Source of the DNA: Legionella anisa
GTDB taxonomy: Bacteria > Pseudomonadota > Gammaproteobacteria > Legionellales > Legionellaceae
Assembly: GCF_001467525.1 (NCBI RefSeq)
Contig: NZ_LNXS01000029.1
Location: 500,330 to 564,329 of the forward strand
Length of the DNA: 64,000 nucleotides
Direction of reading: 5' to 3'
The notes below the pieces were generated by a model that saw nothing but the letters and a program-made list of their open reading frames with translations, did not search any database and was not told where the DNA came from. Shown here piece after piece: positions 30,632 through 39,535 of the stretch (positions are counted from its first letter, which is position 1; every line of letters begins with the position of its first letter). The translations under genes were made by a program, and so were the position numbers.

Positions 30632-32278
30632 ATGTTAAAAAAACTTCTAAACGTTACTCTTGTCTTAGTCACTTGTAATGCATTCGCTGTAACAGAGTTG
30701 GATTTATATCAAGCCCCATTAAGCAGTTTGAACCAATTTTCACTCAAACAACCAAAAATAAGCGCTCGAGCAGCCGCTCCAACTGCGGAAAAGAATGCAT
30801 TGCAGCAAGTGAATCAGACCCAAGAGCACTCAAAAACGATCATGAGATACCAACAAATGTATCGGGGAATCCCTGTCGTTGGTGCACAAATTATGATTAC
30901 TAAAGAGGATGCACAAGTCAATGGACATTTACTTAACGACATCCAACTGAATACAAAGCCCTTACTGACGTCAAAAGAGGCTGTTGATTTGGCTAAAAAA
31001 TCCTGGTTCAGTTTTAATTCACAAATGCCTGCTTATGAGGAATTGAGTGAATTGCAAATTAGGGCAGATCAAAATAATGAACTGAAACTGGTTTATCAGG
31101 TTTCATTTAAAACCACTCAAAATGATAATAAGCCAGCGTGGCCATTTTTTATTGTCGATGCACAAAGCGGTGAAATCACCAAGCAGTGGAATAACATAAA
31201 AAATTTTATGGATAGCGGCCCGGGTGGAAATGAAAAAGTTCATGAATACTGGTATGGAAGAGATGGATTGCCTTTTTTAGAAGTAGCTCAAAATGGTAGC
31301 CAATGCATCATGGATATCGCGAAGGTAAAGCTGGTCAATCTGGGAGCTGCCTGGGATTGGAATGATCTTTTAAGTACTCCTTTTCAATATCCTTGTAGCA
31401 AGAATATAGAGGAAAACATCAATGGTGCATTTTCACCGAGCAATGATGCTTATTATTTTGGTCAGACCATAGTAGATATGTATAAAGAATGGTATGGGGT
31501 CAATGCACTGCAAAATACAAATGGAACCCCAATGCAGTTAGTCATGCGTGTCCATTTTGGCCAGCATTATGATAATGCTTTTTGGGATGGACAATTTATG
31601 TCTTTTGGCGATGGGGAGGATTTTTATCCCTTGGTATCTCTTGATGTAGCGGGTCATGAAGTAACGCATGGTTTTACTGAACAGCATTCAGGCCTTGAAT
31701 ACCATGATCAGTCTGGCGCGCTTAATGAATCTTTATCCGATATGGCAGGCCAGGCATCACGTGCTTATCTCCTGGAAAAATTTCCTCAGCTCTATAATAA
31801 ACTTTACTTGGAGCCAAATACTGTAACCTGGGGTATTGGTGAAACGATTGTTCGTGATTCTTTTGGTAAAGCGTTACGCTTTATGGATTTTCCTTCTTCC
31901 GATGGTAGCTCGGCTGATTGTTTCGACAAAAATCTAGCTCAAAGTCATGGGGCCTATTGCGCAATTAGTTATCCAGAATTGGTTGCTTACGCAAAATCAC
32001 ATATTTCTAACCCTCAGGAAAGACAAAGTTTTATTGTACATACGGCAAGTGGCGTATTTAATAAAGCATTTTATTTATTGGCCAAAAATATAGGGATTAA
32101 ACAGGCTTACCAGATGATGATTATTGCCAACAGCAAATACTGGACTCCTACCACTAATTTTATTCAAGGTGCCTGTGGTGTGCTGTATGCTGCAAAAGAT
32201 ATGAGCGTTGATCAGAAAATGGTCCAGTCGGTTTTTGGTCAAGTAGGGGTGAAGACTACCAGTTGTAAGGTAAATTAA
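30632..32278 (+). CDS. Secreted zinc metalloprotease, M4 (thermolysin/ProA) family
   Basis: An extracellular neutral protease related to the Legionella Msp/ProA enzyme. The order is signal peptide (LLNVTLVLVTCNAFA), FTP and PepSY-like propeptide (about 20-190), the catalytic domain with HEVTH at 342-346 and the third zinc ligand E366 in LNESLSD, and the M4 C-terminal domain containing SHGAYCAISYPE. The ATG at 30632 is preferred over an in-frame GTG nine bases earlier. The protein has 548 aa. It is adjacent to other exported proteins but on the opposite strand from them. Confidence 0.92.
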   Translation: MLKKLLNVTLVLVTCNAFAVTELDLYQAPLSSLNQFSLKQPKISARAAAPTAEKNALQQVNQTQEHSKTIMRYQQMYRGIPVVGAQIMITKEDAQVNGHLLNDIQLNTKPLLTSKEAVDLAKKSWFSFNSQMPAYEELSELQIRADQNNELKLVYQVSFKTTQNDNKPAWPFFIVDAQSGEITKQWNNIKNFMDSGPGGNEKVHEYWYGRDGLPFLEVAQNGSQCIMDIAKVKLVNLGAAWDWNDLLSTPFQYPCSKNIEENINGAFSPSNDAYYFGQTIVDMYKEWYGVNALQNTNGTPMQLVMRVHFGQHYDNAFWDGQFMSFGDGEDFYPLVSLDVAGHEVTHGFTEQHSGLEYHDQSGALNESLSDMAGQASRAYLLEKFPQLYNKLYLEPNTVTWGIGETIVRDSFGKALRFMDFPSSDGSSADCFDKNLAQSHGAYCAISYPELVAYAKSHISNPQERQSFIVHTASGVFNKAFYLLAKNIGIKQAYQMMIIANSKYWTPTTNFIQGACGVLYAAKDMSVDQKMVQSVFGQVGVKTTSCKVN

Positions 32279-32530
32279 ATCAGTTTCTTTTCCTCGTCCC
32301 GGGAAATATCATAGTACTTGTCTCGGGTTTCCCTACAATCCCGTTCGGTCTTCTCGTAACGCATCTTCTGCGACAGTTTGATAAGAGGCCGAATGTGTTC
32401 CATTTATGTCCGCGTGTAATTCATAAAGCATTTTTTTTGGCCTACATGTTGTTTGCCGGTCAACAGAATTAGTATATAATTACCACGTTTTTTAATTTGA
32501 GTTTACTCTTTTATTTAGGTTGGTAGCCGA

Positions 32531-33448
32531 ATGGTCATCTTTTTTATTACTCTAAGCATTTTGGTATTAAGCCTGCTTTGTGTAGCCGTGATGGTTTTCA
32601 AGCTCATTCGTCAGCCCGCCGAGCCTCTATCTTTAATCCAATACTTGAAATTAGGTATAAGTGGAGTGATTGCTTTTATTGCAGACACCTTGGGTGTTGG
32701 AAGTTTCGCTGTGAATGTGGCTTTGGCAAAATTGATGGGTACGTTTCGTGATGACGAAATGCCTGCTGTAAATAATGGAGCACAAGTGATCCCAGGAACA
32801 ATTGAATCTTTGTTTTTTATGGGGTTGGTTGATGTTGATTTAACGACGCTCCTGACTTTGGTTATGGGTACTTGTGTTGGTGGTTTACTCGGTGGCTTTG
32901 TTGTAAGTCATATGAGTAAGCAGGCAATTCGGTTAGCTATGGTTTGCTGTTTTGCTTTAATTATTTTGCTTTTAATTTCACATCAATTTCGTCTGTTACC
33001 TGTTGGTGGTGAATTAACCGAACTGCATTCATGGAAATTAATCGTTGGCTTTTTAGCGATGGTGGTTTGCGGTGCCTTAACTTCGGTGGGAATAGGTTTA
33101 TTTGTTATGGTACAAGGTGTACTGTTTTTAATGAATGTTTCGCCTGTAGTGGCGTTCCCAATTATGACTACTGCAGGAGCCATGCAGCAACCATTAACTA
33201 CTTTTGTATTCTTGAAACATAATAAAATCCCTTTAAAGAAAACCATGATTCTAAGTCTTGCAGGTTGTTTCGGTGTTTTTATTACGATTCCTATTTTTAT
33301 GCAGTTAACCATTACCTGGTTGCACTTACTTTTATTATTCATCCTGACCTATAATTTTTTTGCGGTGGGTCGTTCGTATTTACGATCCAGACCCAAAAAA
33401 CATTATGCTCAAACGCCAACACCTGCCTCCTTCATAGCAACTGAATAA
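32531..33448 (+). CDS. TauE/SafE-family membrane permease
   Basis: A 305-aa integral membrane protein with about eight hydrophobic segments in two similar halves, each carrying a short helix-breaking loop (IADTLGVGSFAVN and TSVGIGLFVMVQG). This layout is that of the TauE/SafE (DUF81) family, which exports sulfite, sulfoacetate or related organic anions. The substrate cannot be deduced. It is followed by a long perfect hairpin. Confidence 0.8.
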   Translation: MVIFFITLSILVLSLLCVAVMVFKLIRQPAEPLSLIQYLKLGISGVIAFIADTLGVGSFAVNVALAKLMGTFRDDEMPAVNNGAQVIPGTIESLFFMGLVDVDLTTLLTLVMGTCVGGLLGGFVVSHMSKQAIRLAMVCCFALIILLLISHQFRLLPVGGELTELHSWKLIVGFLAMVVCGALTSVGIGLFVMVQGVLFLMNVSPVVAFPIMTTAGAMQQPLTTFVFLKHNKIPLKKTMILSLAGCFGVFITIPIFMQLTITWLHLLLLFILTYNFFAVGRSYLRSRPKKHYAQTPTPASFIATE

Positions 33449-33453
33449 TAATC

Positions 33454-33492
33454 TATACTTTACACGCTCATTTTGTGAGCGTGTAAAGTATA
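33454..33492. terminator. Perfect 17-bp hairpin between the permease gene and darP
   Basis: TATACTTTACACGCTCA and its exact complement flank a 5-base loop TTTTG, starting 6 bases after the permease stop. There is no T run beyond the stem, so it may work as a terminator with its own AU-rich base or as a regulatory palindrome upstream of darP, whose ATG is 39 bases on. Confidence 0.6.
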
Positions 33493-33530
33493 TAGTATGA
33501 TGAGCTAATTTTAAGGTTAAAGTACCTACT

Positions 33531-34010
33531 ATGGATGAACCAGTCAGTAAATCACAAAAAAAACGAGATGCCGATTTTTTACAAAAAATGGGCGTAAAAT
33601 TGATTGACTTGAGTTTGTCTAAGCTTGAGTTACTTCCGCTTCCTGAAAATCTGTATAAAGCAATTATCGATGCAAAGTCCATTAAAAGTCATGGTGCTAA
33701 AAGAAGACAAGCTCAATTAATTGGCAAGTTAATGCGTGCCGCTGATCATGAAGAAATTTTGGCAGCTTATGAGCGTTTGCTTGACGAAGATAAAGCGATA
33801 ACGGCGTCGTTTCATGAGGTTGAGCATTGGCGTGATCGCTTGCTTAACGAAGGTAAAGAAGCATTAACTGCATTTATTGAGGCGTATCAGCCTGAAGATG
33901 TCCAGCATTTAAGGCAATTAATTAAAAAAGCGGTTGATGATCAACAGAAAGAAAAAAACACAGGCGCTGCTAAAGCCCTTTTTCGCTATTTGAGGTCATC
34001 CATAGAATGA
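33531..34010 (+). CDS. darP: Ribosome biogenesis factor DarP (YjgA)
   Basis: A 159-aa protein of the DUF615/YjgA family that binds the late 50S precursor and promotes peptidyl transferase centre maturation. Family motifs include SKSQKKRDADFLQKMG, KSHGAKRRQAQLIGKLMR and EHWRDRLL. The last four bases overlap the rlmL ATG (ATGA), coupling it to a 23S rRNA methyltransferase. That pairing suggests a ribosome-assembly unit. Confidence 0.93.
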   Translation: MDEPVSKSQKKRDADFLQKMGVKLIDLSLSKLELLPLPENLYKAIIDAKSIKSHGAKRRQAQLIGKLMRAADHEEILAAYERLLDEDKAITASFHEVEHWRDRLLNEGKEALTAFIEAYQPEDVQHLRQLIKKAVDDQQKEKNTGAAKALFRYLRSSIE

Positions 34011-36130
34011 AATATTCTCTATTTATAAGCTGTCCGCGCGGACTTGAATATTTATTGGAAGAAGAATCAAAAGCCATAGGCTTATTGGTTACACGTGTTA
34101 ATCCGCAAGGAGTTTACGGAGAAGCCGATTTACTGACTCTTTATAAATTATGTCTTTGGTCACGAATAGCCAATCGTGTGCAATTAATTCTTTTTAGCGG
34201 CTATGCGGGTAATGAGCAGGCACTGCATCAACTGTGTACAGAATTTCATTGGCAGACTGTATTTTCCCACGATAAAACGATTGCCATTGAATTTCATGGA
34301 TTTTCTGAGCACATTCGCAATACGATGTTTGGCGCACAGGTAGTTAAAGATGGAATAGTCGATCATTTTCGTCGATTAAATCATTCGCGCCCTTCAGTAG
34401 ATAAAGAAAAACCACAAATTCTTATTCATGCCTATTTGAAAAATGATGTGGTAACTGTGAGCTTTGATCTCACTGGATACAGTTTGCACCAAAGGGGGTA
34501 TCGTCATAAAGCGGGTGTGGCCCCTTTAAAGGAAAATGTTGCTGCTGCACTACTTATGCGTGCAAAATGGCCAGAATTAGCTGCTAAAGGCTATGCTTTG
34601 CATGATCCCTTTTGTGGAGCGGGTACTCTAGTTATTGAAGCCGCTATGATGGCAGCGCATATTGCTCCTGGTTTATTGCGCCAGGATCAATCGTTACAAT
34701 ATTGGGCACAACATCAATCTTCATTATGGGAAAAATTACGGGTAGATGCACTGCAGCAAGTTAAAACGCTGCCCTTGACCTTATTAGGTACCGACGCAGA
34801 TAACAAAATAATTGCTACTGCACGCACAAATGCTGAACGCGCTGGCGTGGCGCCACTGGTTGATTTTAAAACTCAAGCACTAAATGAGATTAAGGCCCCG
34901 GTAACAAAAGGATTAGTTATATGTAATCCTCCTTATGGGGAACGCCTAAGTGAGGTGACGCATTTGGTTCCGCTTTATCAGCAATTGGGTAAGATTTTGC
35001 ATGCACATTATCAAGGTTGGCAGGCCGCAATTTTGACCTCCAATCCCGTGTTGGCCAAAGCCTTAGGACTTCGTGCCAGCAAACAATACACCATATATAA
35101 CGGTGCGTTGGAATGCAAACTGTATTGTTTGGATATTCATGTAACGAATGAGCTTAAAGGCATCATGAGCCATACCCTATCTGAAGGTGCGCAGATGCTC
35201 TTTAATCGACTGGAAAAAAATTATCGTCATTTACAAAAATGGGCGAGGAAAAATCATATTTCGTGTTATCGAATATATGATGCAGATTTGCCTGAATATG
35301 CATATGCCATAGATATATATAATGATTGCGCTGTGCTCCAAGAATATGCTGCTCCAGCAAACATTCCTACCCATAAGGCAGAGAAACGCAGCTTGGAAGT
35401 CATGCAAGTTGTTCCCAGAGCGTTAGGGTTGGAAGCGAATCAATTGGTAGTAAAGCAACGCAAGCAACAAAAAGGCAGTGAGCAATATCAAAAATTGGGA
35501 CAAAGCCGAAAAACCATGGTTGTTACCGAGGGGCAGGCTAAATTTAAAGTTAATTTATATGATTATTTGGATACGGGTTTATTTTTGGATCATCGATTAA
35601 TGCGCCTAAGCTTTGCCAAATTAAAGCCAGGAACACGATTTCTCAATTGCTTTTGTTATACAGCCAGTGCCAGCGTTCATGCGGCTTTAGCCGGAGCATT
35701 AACAACCAATGTCGATCTCTCCAATACTTATTTGCATTGGGCCGAAGAAAACTTTAAGTTAAATCATCTTGATTTATCAAAGCACCAATTTGTGCAGTTT
35801 GATTGCCGTGAATGGATGCGAATTGCTCGCGATCGTTTTGATGTTATTTTTTTGGATCCACCTAGCTTTTCCAACTCAAAGCGCATGGCGGATACTTTGG
35901 ATATTCAACGTGATCATGCTTCTTTGGTGAACTCTGCTATGCGGTTGCTCAACCCAAACGGAGTGTTATATTTTTCTACTAATTTTCGTCAATTTAAATT
36001 GGATCCCCAACTTATAGAGAAATATTCAGTGCAGGATATTAGCGCTCAAACAATAGATCAGGACTTTAAACGAAATCAAAAAATTCATCGCTGTTTTAAA
36101 ATAATGATGCCACAATTTGCCAGTGCTTGA
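34007..36130 (+). CDS. rlmL: 23S rRNA (guanine-N2/N7) methyltransferase RlmKL
   Basis: A bifunctional methyltransferase that makes m2G2445 and m7G2069 in 23S rRNA. The order is ferredoxin-like/THUMP domain (about 1-155), the RlmL methyltransferase with DPFCGAGTLVIEA and NPPYGER, then the RlmK methyltransferase with FLNCFCYTASASVHAA and LDPPSFSNSK. The 707-aa length matches the fused form. It overlaps darP by four bases. Confidence 0.95.
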   Translation: MKYSLFISCPRGLEYLLEEESKAIGLLVTRVNPQGVYGEADLLTLYKLCLWSRIANRVQLILFSGYAGNEQALHQLCTEFHWQTVFSHDKTIAIEFHGFSEHIRNTMFGAQVVKDGIVDHFRRLNHSRPSVDKEKPQILIHAYLKNDVVTVSFDLTGYSLHQRGYRHKAGVAPLKENVAAALLMRAKWPELAAKGYALHDPFCGAGTLVIEAAMMAAHIAPGLLRQDQSLQYWAQHQSSLWEKLRVDALQQVKTLPLTLLGTDADNKIIATARTNAERAGVAPLVDFKTQALNEIKAPVTKGLVICNPPYGERLSEVTHLVPLYQQLGKILHAHYQGWQAAILTSNPVLAKALGLRASKQYTIYNGALECKLYCLDIHVTNELKGIMSHTLSEGAQMLFNRLEKNYRHLQKWARKNHISCYRIYDADLPEYAYAIDIYNDCAVLQEYAAPANIPTHKAEKRSLEVMQVVPRALGLEANQLVVKQRKQQKGSEQYQKLGQSRKTMVVTEGQAKFKVNLYDYLDTGLFLDHRLMRLSFAKLKPGTRFLNCFCYTASASVHAALAGALTTNVDLSNTYLHWAEENFKLNHLDLSKHQFVQFDCREWMRIARDRFDVIFLDPPSFSNSKRMADTLDIQRDHASLVNSAMRLLNPNGVLYFSTNFRQFKLDPQLIEKYSVQDISAQTIDQDFKRNQKIHRCFKIMMPQFASA

Positions 36131-36156
36131 AACAGGAACTGTAACAGGATGTACGA

Positions 36157-36530
36157 ATGAAAAAACAAGGAAAAAAGAAAAAAAATATATTGCATCCTGC
36201 AAATGTATACCAGCATATGGTGCGTAACGCGTGTTTTGGATTTTTAATAACCGCGTTGGCGCTTTTTATAGGTATGTAGGTATGTTGGGATATCACCATT
36301 TAGAGAAAATGTCCTGGGTTGATTCATTTATGAATGCCTCCATGATTCTTTCAGGCATGGGACCCGCATCCAATCTGGTCACGCCCTCCGGGAAGATTTT
36401 TGCCGGATGTTATGCGTTATTTAGTGGTTTGGCATTTATTGCAATAATGGTGATTGTACTTTCGCCCCTGATTCATCAGTTTTTTCGCAAAATTCATTTG
36501 GAAAGCAAAACGATCTATTCTGATGATTAG
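36157..36530 (+). pseudogene. Small two-helix membrane protein, frameshifted by an 8-bp duplication
   Basis: The first frame reads MKKQGKKKKNILHPANVYQH and continues into a membrane segment ending LALFIGM before a TAG at 36277. The second frame continues MLGYHHLEKMSWVDSFMNASMILSGMGP, followed by a second hydrophobic segment. The near-direct repeat GGTATGTA GGTATGTT (36271-36286) lies at the break. Removing 8 bases joins LFIGM to LGYHHLEKMSW in one frame of about 121 codons. The second frame could still start alone at ATG 36282. Function is unknown. It may be a real lesion or a sequencing artefact. Confidence 0.7.
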
Positions 36531-36552
36531 GAAATACCAGGGATTGTTTCGG

Positions 36553-36586
36553 CATTACTTGGATGCGCTGCACCCAGGCTACACTA
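36553..36586. repeat. Palindromic repeat, family 2, copy 2 (half element)
   Basis: CATTACTTGGATGC is joined directly to GCTGCACCCAGGCTACACT. Both pieces occur at 23847-23899 but there are separated by a further arm, so this looks like a shortened derivative lacking the left half of the hairpin. Confidence 0.65.
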
Positions 36587-36602
36587 TATGGAGCAAGTGA
36601 CT

Positions 36603-37109
36603 CTAAAGAGTATTTTTATCTACCCCATAAATTTGCTCTTTTAATGAGTGCATGAAACCGGCCATAAAAAATAGCTCTGCAACAAGAAATAAAGGAGCAA
36701 TGAGTGCTTGGCTCAAGTTGTCCATGAACGCTGGTTTTTTACCTTCCAGATAATGACCGTAAAATTGTAATCCCCAGCCTATGATAAAAAAGATGACAAA
36801 TGCCCAAACGCCTAATGTTGTCGGCCCATCTTGGCTAAACCAATTGGCGATCAATAACAGGATGAGCATAATTGGTGTCAATACCAAAGCGAGCTGCCAA
36901 TTTAAGCGGAAGTAATAAATTAAGGCAATTAAAGTAGCAAAAAAGGCAAGATTTGTTGCAAAAACACCTGGCATAATTATTTTTATAAAACCTAATAAGA
37001 TCATTACCGATAAAATTATGAGAGGAACTCCTGCCATATGGGTATAACGTGTCTTGATATTTTGATGATATTCAGCATAAAACTGTGCTTGTTCAATAAA
37101 CGATTTCAT
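36603..37109 (-). CDS. Mpo1-like (DUF962) membrane protein
   Basis: A 168-aa protein with about four hydrophobic segments. The motifs YAEYHQNIKTRYTHMAGVPL near the start and GWGLQFYGHYLEGKKPAF are those of the YGL010w/Mpo1 family. In yeast, Mpo1 is an iron-dependent dioxygenase that shortens 2-hydroxy fatty acids; the conserved histidines in those motifs are kept here. The start used is MKSFIEQAQF. The longer in-frame ATG would add 29 residues of low plausibility. A bacterial role in fatty acid handling is inferred. Confidence 0.8.
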   Translation of the reverse strand: MKSFIEQAQFYAEYHQNIKTRYTHMAGVPLIILSVMILLGFIKIIMPGVFATNLAFFATLIALIYYFRLNWQLALVLTPIMLILLLIANWFSQDGPTTLGVWAFVIFFIIGWGLQFYGHYLEGKKPAFMDNLSQALIAPLFLVAELFFMAGFMHSLKEQIYGVDKNTL

Positions 37110-37293
37110 TTTAAAAATATCCTGAAGAAGGTTCTCTAAAACATAGCACATTCTCTTAAAAAAAGCAGTTGTACTGATTATCGCCTGGGTTAGCACACAA
37201 TTGAGTAGCGGGCCTTAATCTTACGCCGCATTTAACGGGGACAAGAAGGAGTAATTATTTCAAATTTTCTTAGAACAACACAGAATACGAGTT

Positions 37294-37995
37294 CTATTTA
37301 TCAAAAGCATATGTTCCTACGAGATAAAGCACATTTCCATTCGTTGATGAGCCAGGAACGTACGCCGCTTTTAGGGAAAGCTTTTTATAGAATACACCTG
37401 CCCAAGGGACAGCTCCTGGAAAAGGAACGTTGTGCAGGATATCAGGGCGTGATGTAATCAATACAGAAAATCCTAGCCCTGCCTTAAAATTTTTAGTCAA
37501 ATTTGCGACTTTCAAATAGGCATATCCAGCAGTTGGTTCAAGGTTGCGATGGGAGTCGAGGAATGCAAACGCATAAAGGCCGTGCCAATTTCCTTTTTCA
37601 TCAAAAAAACCTTTACCAAGTCCACCTCCCCAAGCGAGTTCATTGTATTTTTTTTCTCGGAGTCGTTCTGCAGAATAAGTAAAACGGTTATGCCATGCAT
37701 AACCGGAGAGATAAAGTTCGGTATTACCTTCAGTCCACGTTTGATGCAGATGACGACAGAAAGGTTTGAAAAAAGGGAGCCAATATTTACATCCTTTTGG
37801 TTCTTCGGTATTAAAAGTGGTGGATTCCTCTTTTTTCATATCATCGTTTTCTGTTGCTGGGATTGCAGAAGAGTTTACGTTTTTTTCGTTGTTGGATAAT
37901 GTAGAAGAAATTGCAGAAAATTGGTTGCTGTAAGTATTCAAAGAAATCAGCATTAATAGACCAATAATGATCAGTCGTAAGGTTATTTTTATCAT
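37294..37995 (-). CDS. pagP: Lipid A palmitoyltransferase PagP/Rcp
   Basis: An outer-membrane beta-barrel enzyme that moves a palmitate from phospholipid to lipid A. The signal peptide is followed by an unusually long Ser/Glu-rich linker (about residues 25-75). The barrel shows the PagP signature residues: His in [29 protein letters not shown], Asp-Ser in [14 protein letters not shown], and [14 protein letters not shown]. In L. pneumophila the homologue Rcp protects against cationic peptides. It is not grouped with other lipid A genes here. Confidence 0.9.
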   Translation of the reverse strand: MIKITLRLIIIGLLMLISLNTYSNQFSAISSTLSNNEKNVNSSAIPATENDDMKKEESTTFNTEEPKGCKYWLPFFKPFCRHLHQTWTEGNTELYLSGYAWHNRFTYSAERLREKKYNELAWGGGLGKGFFDEKGNWHGLYAFAFLDSHRNLEPTAGYAYLKVANLTKNFKAGLGFSVLITSRPDILHNVPFPGAVPWAGVFYKKLSLKAAYVPGSSTNGNVLYLVGTYAFDK

Positions 37996-38119
37996 TTATT
38001 TTAAACCTATGCGGGATCTAGACTATAAATATAACTTGTGATCTATTCTTCCTATTGTTGATTGGCAGCATTCTTGCTTGTAAATAGAACGAAGAAGTTT
38101 CAAAAATTGAGAGCATAAC

Positions 38120-39493
38120 ATGGACTTGTTTCGTAAAAAAGAGATTAATACTTCATTTGAGGGCGAATCTCATCTCGTTAGATGTCTTACCGCTTTTGAT
38201 CTGATCTTTTTAGGTATTGGAGCCATTATCGGTGCAGGTGTTTTTATTTTGACAGGTGTCGTTGCTGCAATAGATGCTGGGCCTGCAGTAATTTTTTCCT
38301 ACGTATTAGCTGGACTGGCTTGTATCTTTGCTGCGTTATCTTATGCCGAATTAGCTGCATCTATTGGGGGATGCGGGAGTGCTTATGGTTATGCTTATGC
38401 TGGTTTCGGAGAGTTAATGGCATGGATTGTTGGTTGGGATTTATTGTTGGAATATGCTATTTCTGTTTCCGCAGTATCTGTTGGCTGGAGCAGTTATGCC
38501 AATGATTTTCTCAAGGCTATAAAAATAAATATACCCACAATGTTTGTGCATGGTCCACAGGATGGCGGTATTTTTAATCTGTTGGCTTGTGTGATTATTG
38601 CCATTTTAATGGCATTATTAATTTGGGGCGTTAAGTCAAGTTCTCGAGTAAATAACATTATGGTTATGATCAAGCTTTTGGTCGTTTTTCTTTTTATTGT
38701 TGTTGCTACCAGGGAAATTGACCCGAATAATTGGTCACCATTTTTACCTTTTGGCTGGGAAGGTGTAATTAAAGGAGCTTCATTAATCTTTTTTGCTTAC
38801 ATTGGATTTGATGCTGTATCCACAGCGGCTGAAGAGGCGATCAACCCACAGCGTGATTTACCCATAGGAATAATAGGCTCATTATTTGTCTGTACAGTAA
38901 TATATATTATCGTTGCTGGGTTATTGACCGGTATAGCACATTACAGCACCCTTAATGTTGCCTCTCCCATCAGTCATGCGTTACTGGTTCTAGGTTATAA
39001 AACAGTAGCCAGCTTTATCAGTGTTGGCGCTGTAGCCGGATTGACTACTGTAATGCTGGTATTATTTTATGGTTTAACTCGCGTTATGCTAGCAATGACA
39101 CGTGATGGTCTATTACCGAAGGTTTTTTCCAAAACAAATCAGTACACTCATACACCCATACGGGTTATTTTATTGTGCGGTATTTTAATGGCATCACTTG
39201 CTGCTGTTGCTCCAATACATGTTTTGGCTGAGTTAGTGAATGTAGGCACTTTATTTGCATTTTTTATTGTTTGTGCAGGTGTAATCTATTTACACTATAA
39301 ACACCCACAGATGCATCGACCTTTCAGAACTCCTGCAATGCCTTATGTACCTATTTTAGGGATGATAAGCTGTTTTTATTTAATGGTTCACTTGCCTATG
39401 ATTACGCTCATTCGTTTTATTATTTGGATGGCCATTGGTATGGTGATTTATTTTGTCTTTAGCTATAGAAATAGTGCTTTGGCAAAAAAATAG
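38120..39493 (+). CDS. APC-family amino acid permease
   Basis: A 457-aa permease with about 12 membrane segments. The first helix carries the unwound substrate site GIGAIIGAGVFILTG and the family motif EELAAS-like SYAELAASIGGCGSAYGYAYAGFGE follows. The sixth helix has FFAYIGFDAVSTAAEEAINPQRDLP, typical of the cationic amino acid (CAT/YfnA-like) branch. Legionella relies on amino acids as carbon source, so uptake from the host is likely. The exact substrate is not shown. Confidence 0.88.
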   Translation: MDLFRKKEINTSFEGESHLVRCLTAFDLIFLGIGAIIGAGVFILTGVVAAIDAGPAVIFSYVLAGLACIFAALSYAELAASIGGCGSAYGYAYAGFGELMAWIVGWDLLLEYAISVSAVSVGWSSYANDFLKAIKINIPTMFVHGPQDGGIFNLLACVIIAILMALLIWGVKSSSRVNNIMVMIKLLVVFLFIVVATREIDPNNWSPFLPFGWEGVIKGASLIFFAYIGFDAVSTAAEEAINPQRDLPIGIIGSLFVCTVIYIIVAGLLTGIAHYSTLNVASPISHALLVLGYKTVASFISVGAVAGLTTVMLVLFYGLTRVMLAMTRDGLLPKVFSKTNQYTHTPIRVILLCGILMASLAAVAPIHVLAELVNVGTLFAFFIVCAGVIYLHYKHPQMHRPFRTPAMPYVPILGMISCFYLMVHLPMITLIRFIIWMAIGMVIYFVFSYRNSALAKK

Positions 39494-39535
39494 TCTAGCT
39501 TGAGCGCGCTCGTTAGGTTTTTACTGTTTGTTTGC

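Noticed and set aside
36271..36286. Programmed ribosomal frameshift in the small membrane protein gene
   Set aside because: There is no slippery heptamer; the break coincides with an 8-base near duplication, which explains it more simply.
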